From contig NZ_JOIR01000040.1 of assembly GCF_000720115.1 (NCBI RefSeq), forward strand, positions 6,748-70,747: 64,000 bases of DNA, written 5' to 3'. Source of the stretch: Streptomyces sp. NRRL F-2580. GTDB lineage: Bacteria; Actinomycetota; Actinomycetes; Streptomycetales; Streptomycetaceae. Shown piece by piece: positions 49,123 through 58,029 of this stretch. The notes beneath the pieces were generated by a model. It did no database searches, was not told where the DNA came from, and was given only the letters and a program-made list of their open reading frames with translations. Both the position numbers and the translations under genes were made by a program. Positions within the stretch are counted from its first letter, which is position 1; the number at the start of each line of letters is the position of its first letter.

Positions 49123-50322
49123 TCAGCGCTCCAGGACGAGCGCGATGCCCTGCCCGACGCCGATGCACAGCGCCGCCATGCCGGTGCCGGAGCCCGCCGC
49201 CGCCAGCTGGTGGGCGACCGAACCGGCCAGGCGGGCGCCCGAGGCGCCGAGCGGGTGGCCGATCGCGATGGCGCCGCCGCGCGGGTTGACCACGGCCGGG
49301 TCCAGCTCCGGCCAGGCCGCCAGGCAGCCCAACGCCTGCGCCGCGAAAGCCTCGTTGAGTTCGAGGACGCCGAGGTCGGACAGCCCGCGTCCGGCCTTGC
49401 CCAGGGCCCGCTGCACCGCGTCCACCGGGCCCAGCCCGAAGAGCTGGGGCTCGATCCCCGTTACGGCGGAGGCGCTGATCCGGGCGAGCGGCTCCCGGCC
49501 GGTGGCGGCCAGGCCCGCCTCGTCGGTCAACAGCAGGGCCGCGGCGCCGTCGTTGAGCGGGGAGGCGTTGCCGGCCGTGACCGTACCCCGGCCGTCCGTC
49601 CGGAAGGCCGGCTTCAGCCGGGCCAGCGCCTCGGGGGTGGAACCCTCGCGGATGCACTCGTCGCGTACGAGGTCCACGCCCTCGTACGGCACGACCTCGC
49701 CGTCGTAGAGCCCGGCGGCCCAGGCGGCCGCTGCCTTGCGGTGGCTCTCCAGGGCGAAGGCGTCCTGCGCCTCGCGGGTAACGGCGTACTTGTCGGCGAC
49801 GAGTTCGGCGCCCTCGCCGAGCGAGCCGGTCCACTCCGCGGGCATCCGCGGGTTGGTCATCCGCCAGCCGAGGGTGGTGGACCACATCTGCTGGTGCCCG
49901 GCGGGGAAGGCCCGTTCGGGCTTCTGGACCACCCAGGGGGCGCGGCTCATCGACTCGACGCCGCCCGCGATGGCCACGGAGGCGTCGCCCAGCGCGATGG
50001 CGCGGGCGGCCTGGATCACGGCTTCGAGTCCGGATCCGCACAGCCGGTTGACGGTGACTCCGGGGACGCTCACCGGGAGACCGGCCAGCAGGACTGCCAT
50101 CCGGGCCACGTCGCGGTTGTCCTCGCCCGCGCCGTTGGCGTCGCCGAAGACGACGTCGTCGATACGGGCCGGATCGAGGTCGGGCGTACGGTCCACCAGC
50201 GCGCGCACCACGTGCGCGGCCAGGTCGTCCGGGCGGACCCCGGCGAGGGCCCCGCCGAACTTTCCGATCGGGGTGCGGACGGCGTCGACGACGTAGACGT
50301 CGCGGACGGTGCGGATGCTCAT
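49123..50322 (-). CDS. thiolase family acetyl-CoA acyltransferase (PcaF/PaaJ-like)
   Basis: A 399-residue degradative thiolase. The nucleophilic cysteine is in TVNRLCGSGLEAV, the catalytic histidine in GGAIAIGHPLGASGAR, and the second cysteine in GMAALCIGVGQGIALVL. The NAFGDANGAGEDNRDVARM-like segment (FGDANGAGEDNRDVARMAVL) is characteristic of 3-oxoadipyl-CoA thiolases of aromatic breakdown (PcaF, PaaJ), though simple acetyl-CoA acetyltransferase cannot be excluded. AGGAGA precedes the ATG at 50322. It lies upstream of the aldehyde dehydrogenase on the same strand. Confidence 0.9.
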   Translation of the reverse strand: MSIRTVRDVYVVDAVRTPIGKFGGALAGVRPDDLAAHVVRALVDRTPDLDPARIDDVVFGDANGAGEDNRDVARMAVLLAGLPVSVPGVTVNRLCGSGLEAVIQAARAIALGDASVAIAGGVESMSRAPWVVQKPERAFPAGHQQMWSTTLGWRMTNPRMPAEWTGSLGEGAELVADKYAVTREAQDAFALESHRKAAAAWAAGLYDGEVVPYEGVDLVRDECIREGSTPEALARLKPAFRTDGRGTVTAGNASPLNDGAAALLLTDEAGLAATGREPLARISASAVTGIEPQLFGLGPVDAVQRALGKAGRGLSDLGVLELNEAFAAQALGCLAAWPELDPAVVNPRGGAIAIGHPLGASGARLAGSVAHQLAAAGSGTGMAALCIGVGQGIALVLER

Positions 50323-50661
50323 GGGGTCTCTCCTGGGCGGATCCGTACGGCGGTGGCGCACCGGCGCCGTGTGGGCACCGATGCCGGTGTGGGCACGAAA
50401 CCGGTGTGGGCATCGCGACACGCCGCCGGGCACGCCCGGTGGGGCGCGCCCGCAGTCTCCGTCCGCACGTCACCGCCTGTCAACGGCCCCCGGCGACCCG
50501 TCGGCCCCGCCGGGACGGAACGGGCCCCTGCCGCGGGAGCGGGGCGCCGGATCGGGGCCATGGACGGGGGCGAGGACGGGGGCGCCGACGGGGCGGCGGA
50601 CGGGGGCCGCGGACCGAGCGCCCGAGCGAGACCGCGGACGGGGCGCCCGAGCGGGGCGCCG
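50323..50661. other. intergenic region between thiolase and LacI genes
   Basis: About 340 bp, with direct repeats such as GTGTGGGCACCGATG and GTGTGGGCACGAAAC near 50369-50401 and G-rich GACGGGGGC words near 50560-50610. No gene seen. Confidence 0.45.
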
Positions 50662-51732
50662 TCAGGTCGACTCGCGCTGCACGGCCTCGGCCGCCATCAG
50701 GTCGTGCCGCTCCGTGACCTCCGACGGCTCGCGCACCGCGTGGTCCACCAGCGAGGCCAGGTGGTCACCGGTCGGCATCTCCAGGCGCACCGTGCTCAGC
50801 CGGGGCCGCAGCAGCCGCCCGATGAGCAGGTCGTCGGCGCCGATGACGGCGACGTCCTCGGGGATGCGCAGCCCCTCGTCCTGGAGGGCGCGCATCAGCA
50901 GCATCGCGTACTCGTCGTTGTACGCGAAGACCGAGTCCAGCCCGAGCGCGCGCCAGCGGGCCGCGAGCGCCGCCGCCGACTCCTCGGAGTACGCCATCGG
51001 GACGGGCTCGACCCGTACGCCCTCCTCGCCGGACACTTCGGCGCCCGCCGCGGAGCGGGCGCCCGCCAGCCGGGGCGCGGAGAACAGCTCGAGCCCCTCC
51101 TCCTCCGGGACGACCACGCCGATCCGCCGCCGGCCGCGCTCGACGAGATGGGCCGCGGCGCGGGCGCCGACCTCCTGCTGGTCCATGACCAGTGCGTGCG
51201 CCCCGGGTACGCCGACCGGGCCCATGGTGATCACCGCGCGGGCCCCGGCCCGCTTGAGGGTGGCGACGTTGTGCGCGGAGAGGGTGATCTCGCCGAGGGA
51301 TATCACCGCCACCGGACGCAGCTCCGCCCACGCCCGCACGGCCTCGTCCCCGCTGAGGCCGAGGCTGCCGTACTGGACCACGGTGTAGTCGAGCCGGCGC
51401 AGCGCCCACTGGAGTTCGTTGAGGAAGGCGCTGTACAGGGGGCCGATCGGCGCGTTCGGGGTGGGCAGCAGCACGATCCGGGTGTGCCCGGCGCGCAGAC
51501 TGCGCGCGGCCGCGTGCGGGACGTATCCGAGTTCCTCGGCGGCCTCGCGGACCTTGCGGCGGGTCGGCTCGCTGATGCGTACGGCTTCCGCGTTGTTCAG
51601 CACGTACGAGACCGTCGCGCGCGAGACCCCGGCGAGGCGGGCCACATCGGCGCTGGTGGGAACGGGGGGTGGCGGCGTGGACGATCCGGAGGCCGCGTTC
51701 GGCGGCTTCGGCGATTTCGGTGACTGAGACAT
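50662..51732 (-). CDS. LacI-family transcriptional regulator
   Basis: A 356-residue regulator. After a Pro/Ser-rich leader, the helix-turn-helix is SADVARLAGVSRATVSYVLN (about residues 27-46), with the hinge VPHAAARSLRAGHTRIVLL and a sugar-sensor domain (VFAYNDEYAMLLMRALQDEG; VAVIGADDLLIGRLLRP). It is divergent from a broken MFS transporter gene with an inverted repeat between them, so it probably controlled that transporter. The ligand is unknown. It is distinct in sequence and operator from the arabinose repressor. Confidence 0.9.
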   Translation of the reverse strand: MSQSPKSPKPPNAASGSSTPPPPVPTSADVARLAGVSRATVSYVLNNAEAVRISEPTRRKVREAAEELGYVPHAAARSLRAGHTRIVLLPTPNAPIGPLYSAFLNELQWALRRLDYTVVQYGSLGLSGDEAVRAWAELRPVAVISLGEITLSAHNVATLKRAGARAVITMGPVGVPGAHALVMDQQEVGARAAAHLVERGRRRIGVVVPEEEGLELFSAPRLAGARSAAGAEVSGEEGVRVEPVPMAYSEESAAALAARWRALGLDSVFAYNDEYAMLLMRALQDEGLRIPEDVAVIGADDLLIGRLLRPRLSTVRLEMPTGDHLASLVDHAVREPSEVTERHDLMAAEAVQREST

Positions 51733-51803
51733 TGCCGTGGCATCCTTCCAGACCGATTGCGCCCAGGGGCTAGCGGATGGCCTGAAACGAATGCTACACA
51801 GTG

Positions 51804-51830
51804 GTTACACGAGTCATTGATACGTGTAAC
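51804..51830. promoter_or_regulatory. inverted repeat between LacI and MFS genes
   Basis: GTTACACG, 11 bases, CGTGTAAC: perfect 8-base arms, about 72 bp upstream of the LacI start. A further TACACAG copy lies just before it. Probable operator of the adjacent LacI protein. Confidence 0.6.
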
Positions 51831-51999
51831 TACGGCGTCATACCCCCGTCGACGGACGTGACGACGGATGTGTCACCGCACGTGCGCACGCACGTGACCC
51901 GCCGTGCCGCCGCCCCCTGTCGCGCTCCGTCGCACCCCCGCCGTCGCGACGGGGCGGCGCGCACCCCGCACGCGCCCGCCGGCCCCGGCCCCGCACGCC

Positions 52000-52851
52000 G
52001 CGGCCTGCTCCCCTGCTGCTCGTCGAAAATCCGCCATGTACGCGCTCTACGTCGGCGTGGCCGGCGTCCTGCTCGCGCTCCAGGTCGAGGACATCGACCC
52101 GGCGGACAAGGTGGCGAACTTCGGCCTGATAGCAGGGGTCCCGGCGAGCTTCGCCACGGTCTTCAACCCCGTCGCCGGCGCCCTGTCCGACCGCAGCGGA
52201 CGGCGCCACCCCTCTGGATCCTCGGCGGCGGACTCGCCGCCGTCCCGGCGATGTTCCTGCTCGGCCTCGCCGACACGATCCTGCTGATCACGATCGCCTG
52301 GTGCCTCGGCCAGGCCGTCATGATCGTCTACCAGGCGGGCATCACCTCGCTACCAGCTCTACATCCTCCAGGACCACACCGTGCTGCCCGACGGCATGGA
52401 ACCGGAGGCCGCGGTGGCGGTGTTGATGCCGCTGACCAGTGTGGCGATGGTCGTCTCCACCCGGTCCTCGGCGGATACCTACCGACAGGTTCGACCGCCG
52501 CAAGCTCTTCGTCGGCGCCTCCGCGCTGCTGTTGGCCGTCGCGCTCACCATCCCGGCCGTGTCGGCCAGCTGGACCGCGATGCTGGCCTTCTCCGTGGTC
52601 AACGGGCTGGCGTTCGGCTGCTACATGGCGGTGGACACCGCGCTCGTGACGATGGTGCTCCCCAAGGCCGAGGACGCGGCCCGAGACATGGGCGTGCTCA
52701 ACATCGCCACCGCCGGCCCGCAGATCGTCGCGCCGTTCATCGCCTCGGTGATCGTCTCGCTCAGCGGCGGGTACACCGCGCTGTTCGTCGTCGCGGCCGT
52801 GCTGGCGGTGGCGGGGGCGCCGGCCGTGAAGCCGATCCGCAGCGTGCGCTG
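52000..52851 (+). pseudogene. MFS transporter, frameshifted
   Basis: One major-facilitator protein is spread over several frames: MYALYVGVAGVLLALQVEDI to GALSDRSGRRHP, then LWILGGGLAAVPAMFLLGLA and WCLGQAVMIVYQAGITS, then LYILQDHTVLPDGMEPEAAV, then FDRRKLFVGASALLLAVALT through GYTALFVVAAVLAVAG to a stop at 52851. About 400 residues would be normal, and the N-terminus before 52036 is also damaged. At least four shifts are needed. It is divergent from the LacI gene, its likely former regulator. Confidence 0.75.
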
Positions 52852-52946
52852 ACCGAAGACGCCGCACCCGTGGTCCGTACCTTCGACCGAAACTCGCGGC
52901 TCCCCGAGCACAGTTCACACCCTCGAGACTCGAGAAAGGCACCACC

Positions 52947-53642
52947 GTGCAGCTGCACACCCAGACCTGGGGCGAGGGCGACCGCATCGCCCTCCTGATC
53001 CACGGCATCATGGCCGACCACCGGACCTGGCGCCGGGTCGGCCCCGCCCTCGCCGACCGCGGCTACCGCGTCATCGCCGTGGACCTGCGGGGCCACGGGG
53101 CCAGCGGCCGTGGCGCGTACAGCCCGGAGCTCTACGCCGACGACGTGGTCGAGACGCTGCCGGCCGGCGCCGAACTCGCCATCGGCCACTCCCTCGGCGG
53201 CCTCACCCTGTCGCTCGCGGTGGACCGGCTGAAGCCGCGGCGGGCGGTGTACTCCGACCCCGGCTGGCACTTGGCCGCCCCCGCGGAGGGTTTCGGCCCG
53301 GAGCTGCTGGCCCGGTTCAAGCCGGCGACCAGGGAAGAGATCCAGGCGATGAGTCCGCGCTGGGAGGACGTGGACGTCGACATCGAGCTGGCGACCCTGG
53401 CGCTGTGGGACGAGCAGACGGCCCTGAGCCTCGCCCCGCTGCTCGGCGCCGACCTGATGCCGGCGGCTCCGGTGGTGCCGTCGCTGGTCCAGCTCGCCGA
53501 TCCGAGCCAGTTGATCTCGCCGGAGCGGGCAGAGCTGCTCAAGAGCCGCGGCTTCCACGTGCGTTCGGGCGCCGGGGCCGGACACACCATCCACCGCGAC
53601 GACTTCGACGGGTTCATGGCCTCCCTGGAGGGCTGGATCTAG
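52947..53642 (+). CDS. alpha/beta hydrolase
   Basis: A 231-residue alpha/beta-hydrolase-fold enzyme. The oxyanion strand is IALLIHGIMADHRTW, the nucleophile elbow GHSLGG, the acid probably Asp near VPSLVQLADPSQLI, and the catalytic His in AGHTIHRDDF. The substrate is unknown; esterase, lactonase and C-C hydrolase activities all occur in the fold. GTG start. It follows the broken MFS gene on the same strand. Confidence 0.88.
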   Translation: MQLHTQTWGEGDRIALLIHGIMADHRTWRRVGPALADRGYRVIAVDLRGHGASGRGAYSPELYADDVVETLPAGAELAIGHSLGGLTLSLAVDRLKPRRAVYSDPGWHLAAPAEGFGPELLARFKPATREEIQAMSPRWEDVDVDIELATLALWDEQTALSLAPLLGADLMPAAPVVPSLVQLADPSQLISPERAELLKSRGFHVRSGAGAGHTIHRDDFDGFMASLEGWI

Positions 53643-53715
53643 CACTGCCGAGACCGTGCGGTCCGCGCCCACGGCGGGTTCTCCCGGTGTCAGTGGCGGC
53701 TGCCAGACTGGCGCC

Positions 53716-54384
53716 ATGAACAACGAGGTTGAGCACGACGGCCGGGTGGACCCGGTATCCCTGCTGCTGCGCACGGACTGGAACGCCGTGGAGCACTGCT
53801 GCCCGGACGTGGCACCGCAGACGCCCGTGATCCTGCGGGAACTGCTGGACGACGACCCGCGCGTCCAGGGATACGCCTTGCGCTGCCTGGCCGAAGCCCT
53901 CACCAGTGGGAACGTCTTCTACACCGCCACGGCTCCCGCGGCCCGGTACGTGGCCGCGGTCCTGGGGGACCCACGGACCCTGGCGCAGGTCACCGACCGC
54001 AGCGAGCACGAGGTGTACGACCTGGGTCCGCAGGCCCCGTTCCCGCTGCGCGCCGGCCTGATGACCTGGCTGGGGGACTCGATCGTCGACGCGATCGCCC
54101 AGCAGGGGCGGCCCTACGGCGACGAGGAGGACCTCGACGCGTTCCTCGACCTCGCGCCGGAGTTCTACGCGGCCGTGCACCCCTTCCTCGCCTCCGGCTC
54201 CCCCGGCATACGCGAGGCGGCCCTGGGCGCGCTCCTGCCACTGCTGCGCCTGCCCGCCCTGGCCGACCGGGGCCCCGCCCACCGTGACCAGGTCCTCGCC
54301 GCAGCCCTCGGTGACGGCCCCCACCGCTGGCGGGCCGTCGACACGCTCTCCTCCTGGGGCGAGGACGTCTCGCCCCTGCTCTGA
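53716..54384 (+). CDS. hypothetical HEAT-repeat-like protein
   Basis: A 222-residue helical protein that I do not recognise by name. Repeated helix pairs (PVILRELLDDDPRVQGYALR; GIREAALGALLPLLRLPALA) resemble HEAT or Armadillo repeats, suggesting a protein-binding role. There is no signal peptide, membrane segment or catalytic motif. The ATG at 53716 has no ribosome site, so it may be leaderless or start at an upstream codon. Confidence 0.7.
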   Translation: MNNEVEHDGRVDPVSLLLRTDWNAVEHCCPDVAPQTPVILRELLDDDPRVQGYALRCLAEALTSGNVFYTATAPAARYVAAVLGDPRTLAQVTDRSEHEVYDLGPQAPFPLRAGLMTWLGDSIVDAIAQQGRPYGDEEDLDAFLDLAPEFYAAVHPFLASGSPGIREAALGALLPLLRLPALADRGPAHRDQVLAAALGDGPHRWRAVDTLSSWGEDVSPLL

Positions 54385-54454
54385 CCGCCGCCCATCCCCA
54401 ACGTCGGGGCCTACACGGGTAGTCGTGCCCGGTGGGTCCCCCGTACCGTCTACC

Positions 54455-54466
54455 TACCGAACGGTA
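54455..54466. promoter_or_regulatory. palindrome upstream of the amidase gene
   Basis: TACCGAACGGTA, 20 bp upstream of the amidase start, with an outer TACCGT at 54444. This resembles TetR-type operators of Streptomyces. No TetR gene is adjacent. Confidence 0.5.
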
Positions 54467-54485
54467 ATAGGGGGAGTGGTTCGCG

Positions 54486-55895
54486 ATGTCGGATGCTTCA
54501 GCCGGCCTGGTCGAGATGGCCGCAGCGCTCGCCGAAGGCAGCGTGTCTGCACGGCAGTTGACCGAGCGGGCGCTGCGCCGGATCGCGGCGGCGCAGCCGG
54601 AGCTCAACGCCTTCCGGACCGTACGCGCCGACGCCGCGCTCGCCGAGGCGGACGCGGCGGACCGGCGGCTGGCCGCGGGCGAGCGGCTGCCCCTGCTGGG
54701 CGTACCGCTCGCGGTCAAGGACGACATGGACCTGGCCGGGGAGCCGACCGCCTTCGGCTGCGCCGGGCCCTTCTCCCCGAAGGCGGCCGACTGCGAGGCG
54801 GTACGGAGGCTGCGCGCGGCCGGTGCGGTCATCGTCGGCAAGACGCAGACGCCGGAGCTCGGGCAGTGGCCCTTCACCGAGGGCGACGCCTTCGGCGCGA
54901 CCCGCAATCCGTGGAACCCGGCCTACTCGCCCGGCGGTTCCTCGGGCGGCTCGGCGGCGGCCGTGGCGGCGGGCCTGGTCCCGGCGGCGCTGGGCTCGGA
55001 CGGTGCCGGTTCGGTCCGGATCCCCGCGGCCTGGACCCACCTGATCGGAGTGAAACCGCAGCGCGGGCGCATCTCCACCTGGCCGGAGCCGGAGTCCTTC
55101 CACGGGCTCACGGTCAACGGCGTACTGGCCCGTACCGTCGCCGACGCGGCGCTCCTGCTGGACGCCGCGAGCGGCCCGCACCCCGAGGACCTGCACCGCC
55201 CGGCCCGCATCTCCGCGGTCGAGGCGGTCCGGCGCACCCCGCGCCGGCTGCGGATCGCCCTCTCCTTCGGGATGCCCTTCACCGCCACGCCCAAGTCACT
55301 GGATCCGCAGGTGCGTTCCGCGGTGGAGCGGCTGGCCGGGCGGCTGGAGGCGCTGGGGCACGAGGTGGTCCCGGAGGACCCGCGGTACGGCCCGATCGGC
55401 CTGACCTTCGTACCCCGCGCGACCAGCGGCGTACGGGACTGGGCGGCCCGGGTACCGGATCCGGCGCTGCTGGACCCGCGTACGCACGAGGCGGTACGGA
55501 CCGGCCGGATCCTGGGCGGGCTGGCCCTGCGGGTCTCCCGCCGGACGGAGGCGGCGCTGGGGCGGCGGGTCGGTGAGATCTTCGGCCGTTACGACGTGGT
55601 GCTGACCCCGACGACGGCCACTCCGCCGCTGCGGATCGGGGCGCTGGCCGGTCTCGGTGCCATGGCCACGGACCGGGCGATGATCGCCGCCTGCCCGTAC
55701 GCGTGGGCATGGAACGTCCTGGGGTGGCCGGGGGTGAACGTCCCGGCGGGGTTCACGGTCGAGGGGCTGCCGGTGGGAGCCCAGTTGCTGGGTCCGGCGG
55801 ACTCGGAGCCGCTGCTGCTGGCGCTGGCCGCGCAGGTCGAGGCGGCGCAGGACTGGGCGGCGCGGCGGCCGGATCCGGTAAGGGCCGGCGTGTGA
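54486..55895 (+). CDS. amidase (amidase signature family)
   Basis: A 469-residue amidase-signature hydrolase. The catalytic Lys is in VPLAVKDDMD, the cis-Ser/Ser pair in SPGGSSGGSAAAVA and DGAGSVRIPAA. This is the Ser-cisSer-Lys triad with the usual Gly/Ser-rich strand. Length and layout fit stand-alone amidases, not GatA of the tRNA amidotransferase (no GatB or GatC nearby). The substrate is an unknown carboxamide. A palindrome just upstream suggests repressor control. Confidence 0.92.
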   Translation: MSDASAGLVEMAAALAEGSVSARQLTERALRRIAAAQPELNAFRTVRADAALAEADAADRRLAAGERLPLLGVPLAVKDDMDLAGEPTAFGCAGPFSPKAADCEAVRRLRAAGAVIVGKTQTPELGQWPFTEGDAFGATRNPWNPAYSPGGSSGGSAAAVAAGLVPAALGSDGAGSVRIPAAWTHLIGVKPQRGRISTWPEPESFHGLTVNGVLARTVADAALLLDAASGPHPEDLHRPARISAVEAVRRTPRRLRIALSFGMPFTATPKSLDPQVRSAVERLAGRLEALGHEVVPEDPRYGPIGLTFVPRATSGVRDWAARVPDPALLDPRTHEAVRTGRILGGLALRVSRRTEAALGRRVGEIFGRYDVVLTPTTATPPLRIGALAGLGAMATDRAMIAACPYAWAWNVLGWPGVNVPAGFTVEGLPVGAQLLGPADSEPLLLALAAQVEAAQDWAARRPDPVRAGV

Positions 55896-55912
55896 GGTGC
55901 GGTGGCGGGGGC

Positions 55913-55929
55913 CCGGACCGCGGGTCCGG
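55913..55929 (+). terminator. small hairpin after the amidase gene
   Basis: A 7-bp stem, CCGGACC with GGTCCGG, loop GCG, 17 bp after the amidase stop. Confidence 0.5.
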
Positions 55930-56049
55930 TGAGGGTCGGGGTACGGGGCCACGGAGCCGGAGTGCCGACAGTAGGCCTCCGTGACAGGCTGAATGGGGGG
56001 ATCTCGCCGGTCCGGCCGCCGCGCCGGCCCTGCACCCTAGGAGACCGAA

Positions 56050-56487
56050 ATGGCCAGTGACGCCAGCAGGCCCCAGGCAGGCCAAGGGCAACCGCGCCCC
56101 TGGCACGCGCCCACGTCCGGTACTACCCTCCTGGCGGGAGTGCTGATGGTCTTCGGAGGGGCGATGGCGTTCCTCGAAGGGATCGCTGCCGTCGCCAGCG
56201 ACGACCTGTTCGTCGTGACGCGCCACTACGTGTTCGAGTTCAGCCTGACCGGCTGGGGCTGGATCCACCTCATCCTGGGCATCGCCCTCGTCGTCGCCGG
56301 ATGCGCCGTACTCGGCGGAGCCCTGTGGGGGCGCTACTTCGGCATCGTGGTCGCCGGACTCGGCGCGATCGCCAACTTCCTCTGGATCCCGTACTACCCC
56401 TGGTGGGCACTGACCCTGGTCGTCGTCAACCTCTTCATCGTCTGGGCCCTGTGCACGGGCTCGCACCGGGAAGCGGACATGACCTGA
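56050..56487 (+). CDS. DUF7144 family membrane protein
   Basis: A 145-residue protein with four hydrophobic helices, starting TLLAGVLMVFGGAMAFLEGI and including WGWIHLILGIALVVAGCAVL, the DUF7144 signature, and ending NLFIVWALCTGS. AGGAGACC precedes the ATG. The function is unknown; relatives are common stress-associated membrane proteins in actinomycetes. Monocistronic. Confidence 0.85.
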   Translation: MASDASRPQAGQGQPRPWHAPTSGTTLLAGVLMVFGGAMAFLEGIAAVASDDLFVVTRHYVFEFSLTGWGWIHLILGIALVVAGCAVLGGALWGRYFGIVVAGLGAIANFLWIPYYPWWALTLVVVNLFIVWALCTGSHREADMT

Positions 56488-56541
56488 CCGCCCGACCCGG
56501 CCGCACGGGGGCGCGGGGGCGGACCCAGTAACCTCGGCGGG

Positions 56542-57005
56542 ATGACGGCACTTTCGCATTACGGCAACGGCCACACCGACCAGCCCGGCCGCGACGGGGA
56601 CACGGCGACCACCGAGGCCGACGCCCGCGCCATCGGCTCCGTGCGCACCGAGTACGCGCCCGACCCCGACGGCGACCCCGACCCCGGCGAGATCGTGTGG
56701 ACCTGGGTCCCGTACGAGGAGAACGACGGCCGCGGGAAGGACCGGCCGGTGCTGGTCGTCGCGCGGGAGGCGGGCGGGCGGACCCTGCTCGCCGTACAGC
56801 TGTCCAGCAAGCGGCACGACCACGACCGCGAGTGGGTGCCGATCGGGACCGGACCCTGGGACAGCGCGGGCCGCGAGTCTGGGCGGACGTCGACCGGGTG
56901 CTGCGGGTGCACGAGTCCGGGATGCGGCGCGAGGCCTGCGCGCTGGACCGGGGACGCTTCCGGCTGGTCGTCGACCGGCTGCGCGAGCGCTACGGCTGGA
57001 CGTAA
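56542..57005 (+). pseudogene. PemK/MazF-type toxin gene with one frameshift
   Basis: The first frame reads an acidic N-terminus, then IVWTWVPYEENDGRGKDRPV, LVVAREAGGRTLLAVQLSSK (the MazF/PemK endoribonuclease barrel) and GTGPWDSAGRES. At about 56880 one base is missing. The next frame continues WADVDRVLRVHESGMRREAC and ends at 57005 with DRLRERYGWT. With the base restored, the product would have about 155 residues, like other Streptomyces PemK-like proteins. No antitoxin gene is adjacent, so it may never have been a classical toxin pair. Sequencing error is possible. Confidence 0.7.
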
Positions 57006-57021
57006 GGCACGGGCACGGGGC

Positions 57022-57052
57022 GGGACGGCGGCGGCCGAGCCCTCGCCGTCCC
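57022..57052. terminator. bidirectional terminator between pemK-like and PARG-like genes
   Basis: A 9-bp stem, GGGACGGCG with CGCCGTCCC, and a 13-base loop in a 66-bp convergent gap. Confidence 0.65.
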
Positions 57053-57071
57053 GTCCCGCCCCGTCCCGCCT

Positions 57072-57923
57072 TCAGGCCCCGAAACCCGCGAAGGCGCGCT
57101 CGAAGGCCTCCCGCGTCTCGGGCTTGCGGTCCAGCACCCCGAACACCACCCGTTCGAACACCCCGGAGAACGGGCCCGCCAGCAGCCCCCGGAAGGCCTC
57201 GGCCACCTCCGCCGGGTCGTTCTGGAACACCCCGCAGCCCCACGCCCCCAGCACCAGCCGCCGGTAGCCGTGCAGCGCGGCCACTTCCAGCACGAGCTCC
57301 GCCCGCCGGACCAGAGCCCCCGGGATCTCCGCCACCCGCTGCGGCTCCTGCCGCCGGATCGTGCCCGCGTTCGGGGCGGGAGAGGTCAGGAAACCGACCC
57401 GGAACGGGGTCTCCAGCAGTTCGCCCCGGTCATCGCGGAAAACGGGCACCCCGGGCGAGTGAATCACCCGGTCGGTGTAGAAGGTGCTGCGCTCCGCTCG
57501 GTGGACCTCGTAGTACTCCGGGGCCTCCAGCAGGGTCTCGTAGAGGGCCGAGGCGCGGCACAGCGCCTCCTCCTGGGCCTTGGCCCCGCGGACGTAACCG
57601 CCCCCGGGATTGCGGGCCGAGGCGAAGTTCAGGGCCGCCACCGGGGCCGCGTCCGGGCCGGCCGCGGCGCCCTGGCCGCCCGTCGCGAGCCTGCGGGCCG
57701 CGACCGTGGTGCTCTCGTCCGTGACCTCGACGGCCGTCGGTTCGCCCCCACGAAAGACCTCTCCGTCTGGAACGACCCGGTTTGGTCCATATATCCTGGT
57801 TCCTGCCTTGGCCTCCGCCAGGGCGGCGGCCAGGGAGACCTGCCGTCCCGACCGCGTCCGGTAGCCGCCGGCCGCCAGGATCTCCGCGTTCTCCCGCGCG
57901 ATCTCGCGCAATCTACTGCTCAC
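57072..57923 (-). CDS. TIGR02452 family microbial-type poly(ADP-ribose) glycohydrolase
   Basis: A 283-residue macro-domain protein of the TIGR02452 / bacterial-type PARG family, which removes ADP-ribose chains from proteins. The adenine/ribose-binding segment VAALNFASARNPGGGYVRGA and the catalytic QEEALCRAS (Gln-Glu-Glu) are present, with the macro-domain end VLGAWGCGVFQNDPAEVA. I chose the GTG at 57923 with GAGGA 8 bases upstream, where similarity begins. It is divergent from egtA with only 106 bp between starts, so the two promoters are close or shared. Confidence 0.9.
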   Translation of the reverse strand: MSSRLREIARENAEILAAGGYRTRSGRQVSLAAALAEAKAGTRIYGPNRVVPDGEVFRGGEPTAVEVTDESTTVAARRLATGGQGAAAGPDAAPVAALNFASARNPGGGYVRGAKAQEEALCRASALYETLLEAPEYYEVHRAERSTFYTDRVIHSPGVPVFRDDRGELLETPFRVGFLTSPAPNAGTIRRQEPQRVAEIPGALVRRAELVLEVAALHGYRRLVLGAWGCGVFQNDPAEVAEAFRGLLAGPFSGVFERVVFGVLDRKPETREAFERAFAGFGA

Positions 57924-58029
57924 GCCGCCATCCTCTGCACCCCGGCCACCGGCGGCAAAGGATTTTGTGCCCCAGGGAGGGGTAGGCACGGGTGGTGTCA
58001 CGGCCGACCACAGGAGACGAGGACCCGGT
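57924..58029. promoter_or_regulatory. short divergent control region, PARG-like gene / egtABCD
   Basis: 106 bp holding both ribosome sites and presumably both promoters. I could not define boxes with confidence. Confidence 0.35.

Noticed and set aside
54486..55895. GatA subunit of tRNA amidotransferase
   Set aside because: Amidase-signature motifs are shared, but gatB and gatC are absent and the neighbours are unrelated.
56542..57005. Complete toxin-antitoxin module
   Set aside because: No antitoxin-sized gene precedes or follows the PemK-like frame, and the frame itself is shifted.
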